DNA of 64,000 nt, taken from NCBI RefSeq assembly GCF_000416235.1, contig NZ_ATLO01000028.1, positions 173,488 through 237,487 of the forward strand, read 5' to 3'. Positions 53,021-62,033 of this stretch are shown here, piece by piece. Position numbers and translations under genes: made by a program. This DNA is from Pseudomonas sp. CFII64 (GTDB lineage Bacteria; Pseudomonadota; Gammaproteobacteria; Pseudomonadales; Pseudomonadaceae). The notes under the pieces were generated by a model. It had not been told where the DNA came from, searched no databases, and saw only the letters and a list, made by a program, of their open reading frames with translations. Numbering within the stretch: position 1 is the first letter of the stretch; every line of letters begins with the position of its first letter.

Positions 53021-53997
53021 TGCAGTTGGGCCAGCGCGATGCGTACCGCTTTGCGCACTTCCGGATCACCGTCTTCCTGCGCCGCGTGCAGTGCGGCCAG
53101 CGCGCCTTTGTCGCCGAGTTCTCCCAACGACAATGCAGCTTCCTTGCGCAGATTGCTGATGCTGTGGCTCAAGGTTTCGATCAGCGCCGCCAACGCCGGG
53201 AGATAACGCAAGCGCCCCAGGCTGCGCGTCGCCCGCAAACGCACCTGCCAATAGTCGTCGGTCAGGGCCGCAACCAGTGCGGGGCCCGCTTCCTGTCGGC
53301 CGACCTTGCCCAGCGTCGTTGCCGCTTCCTCGCGCACCTGCCAAGCCTGGTCCAGCAAGGCCTGGCGCAATGCGGGCAAAACCCGCTCGTCACTGGCCAA
53401 CCCCAATGCGCCGGTTGCGGCGCGGCGTACGTCGGTGTCGGCATCGGTGCTGGCCAGTTGTGCGAGCACTTGCAACGCGTCGATATTTTTCAACCAGCCC
53501 AGAACGCCAACCGCTTCACGACGCACGCTGGCATCGGCATCCTGCAAGCCTTGTATCGCAGCGGGCGCTGCTTCACCCAGGCGTAACTCCCGCAAGGCAC
53601 GAAACGCTGCGACGCGCACATCGGCTTCGGCATGCGTCGCCCACGGCAGAATCACCCGCCCGGCATCTTCACTCTTGAGCACACTCAGACTTTGCGCGGC
53701 AGCAGCGCGGACACTTGGCTCTGGATCGGTCAGCGCTTCGCAGAGCGCCTGAACCACCTCGATGTCCTCCCACGCCTCAAGCAAACGCGCGGCTTCGCCC
53801 CGGACTTCGGCAGCCGTATCGACACGAAGCCGATTGACCAGCCAGGCCAGGCCGTCCGGATCCTCAAAATCTGCCAGATCGATCAATGCGATGCGCCGCA
53901 CCCCGGGATCAAGGTCCTCCAGACGCGAACGCAGATCCTGAATATCCGGGTTATCGACATCATCAAGGATGTGGTGTGTATCAGTCAGTTCAGTCAT
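53017..53997 (-). CDS. HEAT-repeat (PBS lyase-type) protein
   Basis: 326 residues made almost entirely of about nine 30-residue HEAT repeats with the pattern 'DP..R..A...L..L......L...L.D....VR..A..AL', such as 'LTDPEPSVRAAAAQSLSVL' and 'LTDDYWQVRLRATRSLGRL'. Such solenoids are protein-interaction scaffolds and also occur as PBS lyase-type proteins near Fe-S or flavin enzymes. It overlaps both neighbours by 4 bases (ATPase stop and DUF971 start), so it is produced with the ABC transporter. The partner could be the AprA-like flavoprotein. Confidence 0.85.
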   Translation of the reverse strand: MTELTDTHHILDDVDNPDIQDLRSRLEDLDPGVRRIALIDLADFEDPDGLAWLVNRLRVDTAAEVRGEAARLLEAWEDIEVVQALCEALTDPEPSVRAAAAQSLSVLKSEDAGRVILPWATHAEADVRVAAFRALRELRLGEAAPAAIQGLQDADASVRREAVGVLGWLKNIDALQVLAQLASTDADTDVRRAATGALGLASDERVLPALRQALLDQAWQVREEAATTLGKVGRQEAGPALVAALTDDYWQVRLRATRSLGRLRYLPALAALIETLSHSISNLRKEAALSLGELGDKGALAALHAAQEDGDPEVRKAVRIALAQLQ

Positions 53998-54842
53998 ATG
54001 GCGAATCGCGGCCGGTTGTTTTCAAGGGGAAGTCCGAGGGGGGTCAGGCGTGGTAACGCCCGGCCCTCTTCGTGACGCAGCAACTCGAGGCAATGGCGCT
54101 TCAAGCGGGAAAATTCAGGCGTGGTAACTATTTCGGTGAGGCGCGGGCGCGGAAAATCCAGTTGCAGATCTTCAATGATCCGCCCCGGCCGAGGGCTCAT
54201 CACCAACAGGCGATCAGCCAGGAACAACGCTTCATCAATATCGTGGGTGACAAATACCACAGTGGTGCGGATGCTCGACCAGATGTCCAACAGCAATTCC
54301 TGCATCTTCAGGCGAGTCAGCGCATCGAGGGCCCCGAATGGCTCGTCCATCAACAACAGGCGTGGACGATTGATCAGCACCCTGGCAATTTCGACTCGCT
54401 GTTGCATCCCGCCCGACAACTGATCGGGCCAGCGATCGCCACATCCATCGAGCCCGACCAGCGCGAGCATTTCATCGGCCGAGGCTCTGCGCTCGGCCTT
54501 GCTGACACCGCTCATTTTCAGCCCGAAAGCGATGTTGTCGCGCACGCTGCGCCAGGGGAACAGCGTGTGGTGCTGGAACACCATGCCCCTTTGCGGCGAA
54601 GGCCCGAGCACCGTTTGACCGTCCACTTGCAAGGTGCCCTGCTGCGGTTTCAGGTGCCCGGCCAAAGCCCCCAGCAAGGTCGATTTACCACAACCGGACG
54701 GCCCGAGAATGCAGACAAACTCGCCCGGTGCGACTTGGCAGTCCAGCCCGTTCAATGCTTCAAAAGCGTGCTTTTGCTCGCCCAGCACAATGGACAAATC
54801 TCGGATATCGATCCGCCCGGCAGGATTGTTCAGTGAGTTCAT
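53994..54842 (-). CDS. ABC transporter ATPase, SsuB/TauB-like (apr-like operon)
   Basis: 282 residues. Walker A is GPSGCGKST, the Q-loop is in FQHHTLFPW, the signature is LSGGMQQRVE, Walker B is LLMDEPFGALD and the switch is VTHDIDEA. The C-terminus has 'LDFPRPR' as in SsuB/TauB. The ATG at 54842 shares a base with the permease stop (TGATG) and has AAGGA 8 bases upstream, so the longer frame from 54869 is unlikely. It works with the permease at 54842-55624 and the binding protein at 55696-57090. Confidence 0.92.
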   Translation of the reverse strand: MNSLNNPAGRIDIRDLSIVLGEQKHAFEALNGLDCQVAPGEFVCILGPSGCGKSTLLGALAGHLKPQQGTLQVDGQTVLGPSPQRGMVFQHHTLFPWRSVRDNIAFGLKMSGVSKAERRASADEMLALVGLDGCGDRWPDQLSGGMQQRVEIARVLINRPRLLLMDEPFGALDALTRLKMQELLLDIWSSIRTTVVFVTHDIDEALFLADRLLVMSPRPGRIIEDLQLDFPRPRLTEIVTTPEFSRLKRHCLELLRHEEGRALPRLTPLGLPLENNRPRFAI

Positions 54843-55624
54843 CAGGCTTTTCCTTGCGGACGCTGCCAAGGGGTAAAAAAGCCGCCCAAGTGTTTGACCA
54901 GCAGGCTGCTGCCCATGCCGAGCACGCCGATCAGCAACATTCCGACCACGATATCGGCGTAGTTCTGGAGGGTGTAGGACTCCCAGGTGTAGTAACCGAT
55001 GCCGAACTGACCCGAGATCATTTCCGCAGTGACCAGACAGAACCAGGACGTGCCCATGCCAATCGCCAAGCCGGTGATGATGCTGGGCGCAGCACCCGGC
55101 AAAATCACTTCAAGCAACATGGCCCAGCGCCCTGCCCCAAGGCTTTTGGCCGAAGCAACCAAACGCGGGTCCACCCCTTCAACGCCATGGATGGTATTGA
55201 GCAGGATGGGGAACAAAGCGCCAGTGAAAGTAATAAACACCATCGACAACTCCGACGAGGGAAACATCAGGATCGCCAGCGGGATCCAGGCCACCGCCGG
55301 GATCGGCCGCAGCACTTCTAGCGGCGGCAGCAACAGATCTTCAGCCCACTTCGAGCGTCCGATCACCACGCCGAGACTGACACCAATGACCAGTGCCGCC
55401 ACATAACCGGCAAAAATCCGGCTCAGGCTGGCGCTCAGGTGCTCGCCCAACTTGCCGGAATCCAGCAATCCCACGGCGGCTTGAACAACTGCCAATGGCG
55501 TGGGCACATTGCTGAAGGTCACCAGCAGCAAATTCCAGTGATAGCTGGCTGCCAATTGCCAGAACACCAGGCAGAGCAGCAAAGAGCCCGCACGCGGGAT
55601 CCAGCGCAACAGTGATGCGTTCAT
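54842..55624 (-). CDS. ABC permease, SsuC/TauC-like (apr-like operon)
   Basis: 260 residues with about six helices and the contact loop 'ASAKSLGAGRWAMLLEVILPGAAPSIITGLAIGMGTSW'. It carries the SsuC/TauC signature 'CLVTAEMISGQFGIGYYTWE'. The ATG at 55624 is preceded by GAGGGGG. It shares one base with the ATPase start. It is the membrane part of the third Ssu/Tau-type importer in the window. Confidence 0.88.
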   Translation of the reverse strand: MNASLLRWIPRAGSLLLCLVFWQLAASYHWNLLLVTFSNVPTPLAVVQAAVGLLDSGKLGEHLSASLSRIFAGYVAALVIGVSLGVVIGRSKWAEDLLLPPLEVLRPIPAVAWIPLAILMFPSSELSMVFITFTGALFPILLNTIHGVEGVDPRLVASAKSLGAGRWAMLLEVILPGAAPSIITGLAIGMGTSWFCLVTAEMISGQFGIGYYTWESYTLQNYADIVVGMLLIGVLGMGSSLLVKHLGGFFTPWQRPQGKA

Positions 55625-55695
55625 ACATCCCCCTCTTGTTGCCGACAGCACCTTCGCGCAGCAAACAGACTTGTTGCAGGTGCTGCCGGCCCTGT

Positions 55696-57090
55696 TTACC
55701 GGGCAGCGATTGCCTGATTGAAATCAACCACCTTGCCACCGTGGGCCTGAGCGAAATGCTGCGCCTGCCCCTTAAGCAGGAAGGCGTTGAGCTGGCCTTT
55801 GCTGTCACTGGCAAACCATGCTTGATTGGCGAGCAGCTTGATGCCGCTGTCCTGAGCCTGGGCGTATACGGCGCGAATTTCCTTGCTGTCTTTCTTCAAC
55901 TCTTCAAGGGCTGTGAACGCGGCCTCGGGGGATGCGTAATGACGGACCTTCGGCTCACCTTTCACCCAGATTTGCGCAACGCGGGTAAAGTCAGTAATGG
56001 GCTTGCCGGTCCCGGCGTCGTTGGCCTTGAGCGGCGACGGGGCATAGTTGGCAAGCTGGGCGTTGTAGTCCAGCCCCGCTTCCTTGAACGCCACACGGAT
56101 GTACTGATCGTCAATGAATTTATCGAGGTCCAGCCCACGGTCCGCCTTCTTCATCAGCTTCAAGGTGTCGATGGCTGTTCCCACCGCCTGACGATATTCA
56201 GGCTTCCAGGTCTGATCACGGGTCTGTACGCCCAGCGGACCGTGGAACAAGTAATTCACTTCGGCTTCAATCCCGGCAACCTTTTCGATCAGTTCGCTGT
56301 ACTTCTCTGGTTCAGCGGCCAGCAGTCGATTGGCCTCGATACCGGCGCGCAAATAAGCGACGACAACTTCCGGATATTTCCTGGCATAGCTTTCGTCCAC
56401 CAGCGCACCATGCATGGTCGGGGCAGCCGCTTGCGAGCCGTCGTAAATCTTGCGAGCAAACCCTCGATTCGGGAACAACTCGGCAAAAGGCACGAAGTCG
56501 GCGTGGGCATCAATCTTGTTCGCCTGTAGCGCGGAACCTGCGACTTCCGGTGCCTGGGCAATAATATTGACGTCTTTGAGCGGGTCCCAACCCTGAGCGG
56601 CAACAGCCCGCAGCAACATGCCATGGGCGGTGGAGGCGAACGGCACCGAGATGCTTTTGCCTTTCAGGTCAGCCAGCGATTGTGCGGATGAGTTATTCGG
56701 GACCACGATTCCGTTGCCGCTGCCCTTGGTGCTGCCGGACAGCACACTGATGAACAGGCTATGTTTGCCTGCGGCCTCAAATGCCACGCCGTTGAACGAA
56801 CCCGGGAAGTCGGCCATGGCTCCGAAGTCGAGCTTCCCGGCGACCATTTCGTTGGTCAGCGGCGCGCCACTGGTAAAGTTTTTCCATTCGATTTCATACT
56901 TGGCGTCCTTGTATTGGCCATCGTGGGGTAGATATTTCTCCAGCAACCCCAACTCACGAATCATCAAACCGCCAGCGGCGCAGTTGATGGTGGTGTCCTG
57001 AGTGCCGATAGCGATACGGATGGTTTCTGCCTGGACAGACCAGGTCAATGAGGCCAGGACAAAACCGGCCAGCGTTGCACGCAATAACAT
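55696..57090 (-). CDS. ABC substrate-binding protein, large SsuA/NMT1-like (apr-like operon)
   Basis: 464 residues with a Sec signal peptide (MLLRATLAGFVLASL...VQA-ET). The binding fold has 'LTNEMVAGKLDFGAMADFPGSFNG', 'GKSISVPFASTAHGMLLRA' and 'NKIDAHADFVPFAELF'. It is about 130 residues longer than SsuA, with a C-terminal helical extension. The ATG at 57090 has GAGGGG upstream. Its place after a flavoprotein and ferredoxin gene links the imported compound to that redox pair. The ligand is unknown, and a sulfonate or sulfinate is likely from context. Confidence 0.88.
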   Translation of the reverse strand: MLLRATLAGFVLASLTWSVQAETIRIAIGTQDTTINCAAGGLMIRELGLLEKYLPHDGQYKDAKYEIEWKNFTSGAPLTNEMVAGKLDFGAMADFPGSFNGVAFEAAGKHSLFISVLSGSTKGSGNGIVVPNNSSAQSLADLKGKSISVPFASTAHGMLLRAVAAQGWDPLKDVNIIAQAPEVAGSALQANKIDAHADFVPFAELFPNRGFARKIYDGSQAAAPTMHGALVDESYARKYPEVVVAYLRAGIEANRLLAAEPEKYSELIEKVAGIEAEVNYLFHGPLGVQTRDQTWKPEYRQAVGTAIDTLKLMKKADRGLDLDKFIDDQYIRVAFKEAGLDYNAQLANYAPSPLKANDAGTGKPITDFTRVAQIWVKGEPKVRHYASPEAAFTALEELKKDSKEIRAVYAQAQDSGIKLLANQAWFASDSKGQLNAFLLKGQAQHFAQAHGGKVVDFNQAIAAR

Positions 57091-57239
57091 GGGGTATCCC
57101 CTCGAATCAGTTTGATAGTTATTCGTCTCCGCCACGGTCTGGTCGCGGTGGGAAACGAGGGGGCGATTGCTCAGGCGTCCGGGGGTTGCCGGATAGCTTC
57201 TTGCACGGCCAGGCGGATCGACTGGACGAGCAACATGAC

Positions 57240-57485
57240 TCAACGCAGCAAGTAAGGGATTTCGACCTTTACCGCGCCGGTGGGACAATCCTTTTCGCAA
57301 GGCATGCAATACCAGCACTCGTCGAACGCCATGTAGGCCTTCTGCGTAGCGGGATTGATCGCCAACAGGTCCATCGGACAGACGTCGACGCAAACCGTAC
57401 AGCCCTTGTGGGCGATACATTTGTCTTCATCCACCGTGACCGGCGCATTGGAACGAAAGAAAATTTCTTGGGGCTGATAAGCCAT
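57240..57485 (-). CDS. AprB-like 2x[4Fe-4S] ferredoxin
   Basis: 81 residues with two cluster motifs: C-x5-C-x2-C-x3-CP ('CIAHKGCTVCVDVCP') and C-x2-C-x2-C-x3-CP ('CWYCMPCEKDCP'). The second motif closely follows the AprB pattern CWECYSC..CPQGAI of adenylylsulfate reductase. It lies 70 bases after the AprA-like flavoprotein gene and would shuttle electrons to or from it in the cytosol. The C-terminal tail of true AprB is absent. Confidence 0.88.
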   Translation of the reverse strand: MAYQPQEIFFRSNAPVTVDEDKCIAHKGCTVCVDVCPMDLLAINPATQKAYMAFDECWYCMPCEKDCPTGAVKVEIPYLLR

Positions 57486-57555
57486 TGCACGGTGTCCTCG
57501 GAGCTTTTAGCTCTCTCTGTCGGGGGTGTTGCTCTAACTGCATTACCGGCCAGGT

Positions 57556-59286
57556 TCAGGCCGCATCGGCACCGACCCGCAGTCGGTCGTAAGCCTGCAT
57601 TTCCTGCGCATCCAGGGGAATCACGTAGGGTTCTACCGGTTTCTTGAAACTGAACATCTGCCCGTCATCGCCTTTTTTCAGGTGGCAGTGACAAAACCAG
57701 TCGGCGTCATTGCGTTGCGGATGATCGACTCGATAGTGGTAAAGCCCCCAACGACTCTCGGCGCGATACAGCGAAGCGCGGGCGGCCATTTCGGCACAAT
57801 CGCGAATCATGCTGACCTCCATGGCGCGCATCAATTCATGGGCATTGCTTGCCTTCATCTGTGCCAGGTCGTGCTCGATTTCGCCGAAACGCTGCAGACC
57901 AATCTGCATTTTCTTGGTCACTTTTGGCGGTTGCAGGTAGTCGTTGACGAAGCGGCGCAGTTTGTATTCAACCTGAGCTGGCGGCAGCCCGTGCTCGCGG
58001 TCAAGCGGCGCATAGACCCGGGCTTTTTCCCGCTCGATCTGCTGTGCATCCAGCGGCGAGAACTCACGCCCGTCTACGTAGCCGGCGGCATTGGTGCCCG
58101 CAAACCAGCCATAGGTAAAAGCCCCGAGCATGTAGTTGTGCGGCACTGCAGCCATATCCCCGGCGGAATACAGGCCTTTGACGGACGTCTCTGCACGCTC
58201 GTTGACCCATACGCCAGAAGCCGAGTGCCCGCTGCAAAAACCGATTTCCGAGATGTGCATCTCCACCATCTGGCTGCGGTAATCGGTGCCGCGATTGGCA
58301 TGGAACTGCCCACGACTGGGCCGCTCATTGCTGTGCAGGATTTCTTCGATGTTCTGGATGGTTTCCTCGGCCAAGTGATCGAGTTTGAGGAATACCGGAC
58401 CATTGCCGCTTTCGAGTTCCTGGTGGAACTCCCACATCATCTGGCCGCTCCAGTAATCACACTCGATGAAACGCTCGCCCTTGTTATTGGCGGTATAACC
58501 GCCCAATGGCCCCGTCACGTAGGCACAGGCTGGACCGTTGTAATCCTTGATCAGCGGGTTGATCTGGAAGCACTCCAGATTGGCCAGCTCCGCACCGGCG
58601 TGATAGGCCATGGCATAACCATCGCCAGCATTGGTGGGATTTTCATAGGTTCCCATCAAGTAGCCCGACGCGGGTAAACCCAGGCGTCCGGCAGCACCGC
58701 AACAAAGAATCACCGCCTTGGCCCTGATCACGCTGAAATCTGCTGTGCGGCAATCAAAGCCCATGACGCCATTCACCGTACCGTCGCCGTCAGTCAGCAA
58801 ACGGGTGCAGACCAGGCGATTGGTGATCGAGACCCGCGCCCGCTTGAGCTGGCGATACAGGACTTTCTTGATGTCATGGCCTTCGGGCATCGGCAGCACA
58901 TAAGCGCCCATGTGATGGACCTTCTTCACCGCATAGTCGCCGGTTTCATCCTTTTCGAACTTCACGCCCCAGCGATCCAGCTGTTCGATGGTCTCGAAGC
59001 TGTGAGTCGCATAGGCATAGACTGCCGCCTGATTGACGATACCGTCGTTGGCGATAGTGATTTCCTTCGTGTATTGCTCGGGGGTCGAATGACCGGGAAT
59101 GATCGCGTTGTTCAAGCCGTCCATGCCCATGCTGATCGCCCCGCTCCGCTTGACATTGGCCTTGTCGACCAGCAGCACTCGAAGGTCGCGGTTCGCTTCC
59201 TTGGCCTTGATCGCCGCCATCGGCCCAGCGGTGCCACCGCCGATCACAACGATGTCGTATTCCTGCTCAAGGGTCTGTCGGGTCAT
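57556..59286 (-). CDS. AprA-like fumarate reductase/succinate dehydrogenase-type flavoprotein
   Basis: 576 residues. The FAD-binding GGGTAG is at about 16-21, 'KRSGAISMGMDGLNN' at about 47-61 and 'LYSAGDMAAVPHNYMLGAFTYG' near 385, with a helical C-terminal domain. The order and the N-terminal text 'DIVVIGGGTAGPMAAIKAKEANRDLRVLLVDKANVKRSGA' resemble AprA, the alpha subunit of adenylylsulfate reductase, more than FrdA. With the AprB-like ferredoxin it could oxidise or reduce a sulfur compound, perhaps the sulfite product or an adduct of it. It begins in the stop of the GntR gene (4-base ATGA overlap). True dissimilatory AprBA is not expected in Pseudomonas, so this is a paralogous system. Confidence 0.85.
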   Translation of the reverse strand: MTRQTLEQEYDIVVIGGGTAGPMAAIKAKEANRDLRVLLVDKANVKRSGAISMGMDGLNNAIIPGHSTPEQYTKEITIANDGIVNQAAVYAYATHSFETIEQLDRWGVKFEKDETGDYAVKKVHHMGAYVLPMPEGHDIKKVLYRQLKRARVSITNRLVCTRLLTDGDGTVNGVMGFDCRTADFSVIRAKAVILCCGAAGRLGLPASGYLMGTYENPTNAGDGYAMAYHAGAELANLECFQINPLIKDYNGPACAYVTGPLGGYTANNKGERFIECDYWSGQMMWEFHQELESGNGPVFLKLDHLAEETIQNIEEILHSNERPSRGQFHANRGTDYRSQMVEMHISEIGFCSGHSASGVWVNERAETSVKGLYSAGDMAAVPHNYMLGAFTYGWFAGTNAAGYVDGREFSPLDAQQIEREKARVYAPLDREHGLPPAQVEYKLRRFVNDYLQPPKVTKKMQIGLQRFGEIEHDLAQMKASNAHELMRAMEVSMIRDCAEMAARASLYRAESRWGLYHYRVDHPQRNDADWFCHCHLKKGDDGQMFSFKKPVEPYVIPLDAQEMQAYDRLRVGADAA

Positions 59287-60044
59287 TGCGCGGTACCTCG
59301 CTGGCGGTCAATTCGCAGGCGGTACTGGAACGCATCGCCACGGTAATACAAATGCTCGAAGTCCACCGGCTGGCCATCGCCGGTGTGGGTCAAACGTTCG
59401 ATACGCATGATCGGCGATCCGGATTCCACGTTCAGCGCCTGGGTCAGGTCGTCGTCGGCCAGCACCGCGTCAATGGCGAGATCGGCATGACCGAGTGTCA
59501 AACCGCAGTCGTTCTCCAGGATCAGAAAGATGTCGCGGGTCACCAGATCAGCGTTTTCAAGGCGCTCGCCGATGGCCTTGGGCAGGTAAGTAATTTCCAG
59601 GGAAATCGGCTCGCGATTGAGCAAACGCACCCGTTTGATCTGCGTCACAAGCTCGCCGTCAGGGACTTGCAGACGCTCGGCAACCAACTTGTCAGCAGGA
59701 ATAAACCGGAAACTACGCAGGCGGTTCATCACCTCGTACCCGCGACCGGTCAGAGATTCGGCCAGGCCTTGCAAGGTGCTGACATTCTGGAACGCCTTGA
59801 GCTTGGCAACAAAGGTACCTTTGCCGTGGATCCTGAAGATCAGCCCTTCCTTCTGCAGATCACCCAATGCCTGGCGCACCGTGATCCGACTGACCTTGAA
59901 CATGCTTCCCAACTCGCTTTCGGAGGGCATCTGGCTGTTTTGCGGATATTCACCATCGAGTATTCGCGAGCGCAGCAGATCGCGCAGCTGGGTGTGCAGC
60001 GGTACGCTGGAGAACGGCAGCAAGGCATTGGTGGTTTCGGTCAT
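59283..60044 (-). CDS. GntR/HutC-family regulator with UTRA domain (apr-like operon)
   Basis: 253 residues. The winged helix is at about 15-80 ('MPSESELGSMFKVSRITVRQALGDLQKEGLIFRIHGKGTFVA'), with a UTRA domain to the C-terminus ('ISLEITYLPKAIGERL', 'IMRIERLTHTGDG'). It is the first gene of its own target operon, so autoregulation through the palindrome at 60056-60073 is likely. The ATG at 60044 is preferred, with a GTG at 60053 as the alternative. Confidence 0.9.
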   Translation of the reverse strand: MTETTNALLPFSSVPLHTQLRDLLRSRILDGEYPQNSQMPSESELGSMFKVSRITVRQALGDLQKEGLIFRIHGKGTFVAKLKAFQNVSTLQGLAESLTGRGYEVMNRLRSFRFIPADKLVAERLQVPDGELVTQIKRVRLLNREPISLEITYLPKAIGERLENADLVTRDIFLILENDCGLTLGHADLAIDAVLADDDLTQALNVESGSPIMRIERLTHTGDGQPVDFEHLYYRGDAFQYRLRIDRQRGTAQ

Positions 60045-60055
60045 CAGAGTCACTT

Positions 60056-60073
60056 GTCATAACGAGTTATGAC
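60056..60073. promoter_or_regulatory. 18-bp palindromic operator for the apr-like operon regulator
   Basis: GTCATAAC-GA-GTTATGAC is a perfect palindrome with 8-bp arms and a 2-bp centre, 12 bases upstream of the GntR start. This symmetric spacing is characteristic of FadR/HutC-type operators, so it is the probable autoregulatory site. Confidence 0.7.
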
Positions 60074-60178
60074 CTGATGGTAATTAGCTTAAGTAGCAGC
60101 CGTGAAATACCGATTAGGAATAAACATAGAAGCATGCCACCGCTGCACCCGAACCTCGCTGCCGGAGAAGAAGAGTCA

Positions 60179-60850
60179 TTACTCGTTCAGGCTGCTCGAC
60201 TGGAAGTCGGCGATCTGCTGCCACATCGCGCTCGAGTTGGAATACATCGGGAAAATGCCCGCAATGCGCAACCGGTGCCAAGCGCACGCCTAGAGCCTGA
60301 ATATGCGGCAAGTAAGACAACCACGCGTTTTGCTCGCCATACATGAACATTCGTGGACACTTCAAGCCGAGGAATTTGCGCATCAGATCGGCATTATCGG
60401 AAAGGTCCACCATCGACTGGAAAATCCCCCGCACCGCGCCAGCTCGCACCTTGTGCCGCAGGCTCGCCGCATAGAGCGCGCTGGCATAGGCCGGCGCGTG
60501 TCGGGCGCGCTCGATGAACGCGGCGGAAAACGTTTCGGGATCGTTGGTTGGGTAGTCGACGATCTGGCGGCTGAGGAAGCAGTCTTCCGAGGCGATACCC
60601 TTGATATCGACGAAGCTGAGCACCCGGTCCGGGTACTCATGGGCCAGTAGCAAGGCAGTCAGACCGCCCATGGAGTGGCCGACCAGATGAAAGCGCTCAA
60701 TACCGAAATGCGCCAGCACACCGACGAAGATGTCGTTCATGCACTGCTCGTCGAAGCGGATGTGGCCGTGGTGCACGGCAGCCTTTTGGTCTTGGCCCGT
60801 ACATTCGCATTGCCTATGCCCTGGATGACGCATCATTGCGCCGGGCATGC
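60179..60850 (-). pseudogene. Truncated and frameshifted alpha/beta hydrolase
   Basis: From about 60740 to 60270 the frame reads as an alpha/beta hydrolase with nucleophile GHSMGG and late motif 'CPRMFMYGEQNAW'. The final His region (VAHCGHFP) is followed by a one-base frameshift near 60250, after which 'MYSNSSAMWQQIADF' continues to TAA at 60179. The N-terminal 70-80 residues with the oxyanion loop cannot be found upstream of 60740. The gene is therefore dead at both ends. It lies just outside the apr-like operon. Confidence 0.75.
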
Positions 60851-60901
60851 GCGGCGATCCTCACGTTCTGTGCCGCCCTGCGTTGATTGTCAGGCGGTCT
60901 G

Positions 60902-61294
60902 TCAACCTATGAAGAATACAGCGACCTTGTTTCCTAATGGATCACGAAGGTAGGCGACATAGAAATCGTCTTCGTAGGCATCTCGGTAACCCTGAGCACC
61001 TTCATCCATTCCTCCGTTTGCCAGACCGCCTTTATAAGCTGCTTCTACCTGCGCCTTGGAATCAGCCCGAAACGCCAGCATGACGCCATTCCCAGCCGTC
61101 GCTGGCCGGCCATCAAAGGGTTGGGCGACATGGATGGTTCCTGGCCCATTCGACTTGTCGGCAACATCCGGCAGCGAGAAACAGTATTGCTCTTGCGCCA
61201 CCTCTTTCTCATAACTCAAGGGTGAAAAAATCGCGTCATAGAAACGTCCGAAAGCATCGACGTCGTTAGCGCCTATGTACAAATAACTGAGCAT
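60902..61294 (-). CDS. VOC-family (glyoxalase/bleomycin resistance-like) protein
   Basis: 130 residues: 'MLSYLYIGANDVDAFGRFYDAIFSPL' and 'YVAYLRDPLGNKVAVFF' are the usual beta-alpha-beta-beta-beta edges of a VOC domain. The inserted region 'GVMLAFRADSKAQVEAAYKGGLANGG' is typical of the small glyoxalase-like group that is frequent in Pseudomonas. AGGAGGAG lies 4 bases before the ATG at 61294, which excludes the longer frame from 61597. The substrate is unknown, and metal binding is not certain. Confidence 0.88.
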   Translation of the reverse strand: MLSYLYIGANDVDAFGRFYDAIFSPLSYEKEVAQEQYCFSLPDVADKSNGPGTIHVAQPFDGRPATAGNGVMLAFRADSKAQVEAAYKGGLANGGMDEGAQGYRDAYEDDFYVAYLRDPLGNKVAVFFIG

Positions 61295-61702
61295 GATCTC
61301 CTCCTGACCGGGCATGGGTGCAATTGACTGGCCGATCCCAGAAGCAGCCAAGCGATGCCACACAGATCGAAGTACCCAGGATTCTAGACAGCGATTCCGG
61401 GGTGCGCTAAGCGTCATCCTTTTAGTACTAAAAAATCCGATCACCTGCAAAAGACCAACGGCGCATGAGCTACATGCATTCTTTGCGATACCCCGGAACC
61501 TGCAAAAAGAGGGGACGTAAACCCGGTCGGCGGGAGTCGGGATAGACGCTTTTTGGCCACAAATTTCGTGCTGAACACAAAAGGTCAAAAAAATCATCCG
61601 GCTGGATGGTTTTTTATGCTTTTTGAATTCATTCGAGCCTTCATTGGCACTTGTCGGTCCGGCATTATCCCGTCCAGGAAAGGGGGGGAAATCATAACAC
61701 TG
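61295..61702. other. Intergenic region without a gene
   Basis: About 400 bases between the VOC gene and the XRE remnant. A T-rich patch and short polypurine runs are visible near 61590-61690. No gene, RNA or clear terminator was recognised. Confidence 0.4.
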
Positions 61703-62033
61703 GCACCGTTTACGAAGTGAGCGTCAAGCCCAGGGCCTGTCGCAGCGTGAGGTGGTGGCGATGAGCAACATCCAGGCTAACGCTCAGGGACATTACGAAA
61801 ATGGGCAACGCTCACCTGCCGATTACCTGTCGCTGATCCACGCCGCCGGGTTTGATGTGCAGTACATCATTACCGGCATGCGCAGGCCATTGGCCAATAC
61901 CAAGCTGTCCGATCATGAATACGTCGTCATCAAGAACTTTCGCTTGAACGATCCCGATGATCGCGATGCCATCGAGCGGATCGTGACGTCATTGGCGGTG
62001 AGCGTGCGAAACGGGGCCGATGACCGTGCTTAG
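61703..62033 (+). pseudogene. XRE-family (Cro/CI-type) regulator, 5'-truncated
   Basis: The frame from the stop near 61700 encodes 'RLRSERQAQGLSQREVVAM', then 'QGHYENGQRSPADYLSLIHAAGFDVQYIITG' and 'LSDHEYVVIKNFRLNDPDDRDAIERIV', ending at 62033. This is a helix-turn-helix followed by the conserved tail of prophage-like repressors. The first about 10 residues before RLRSE and an acceptable start codon are missing. The ATG at 61761 would cut the helix-turn-helix in two. The gene is either broken or uses an unusual start. Confidence 0.6.
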
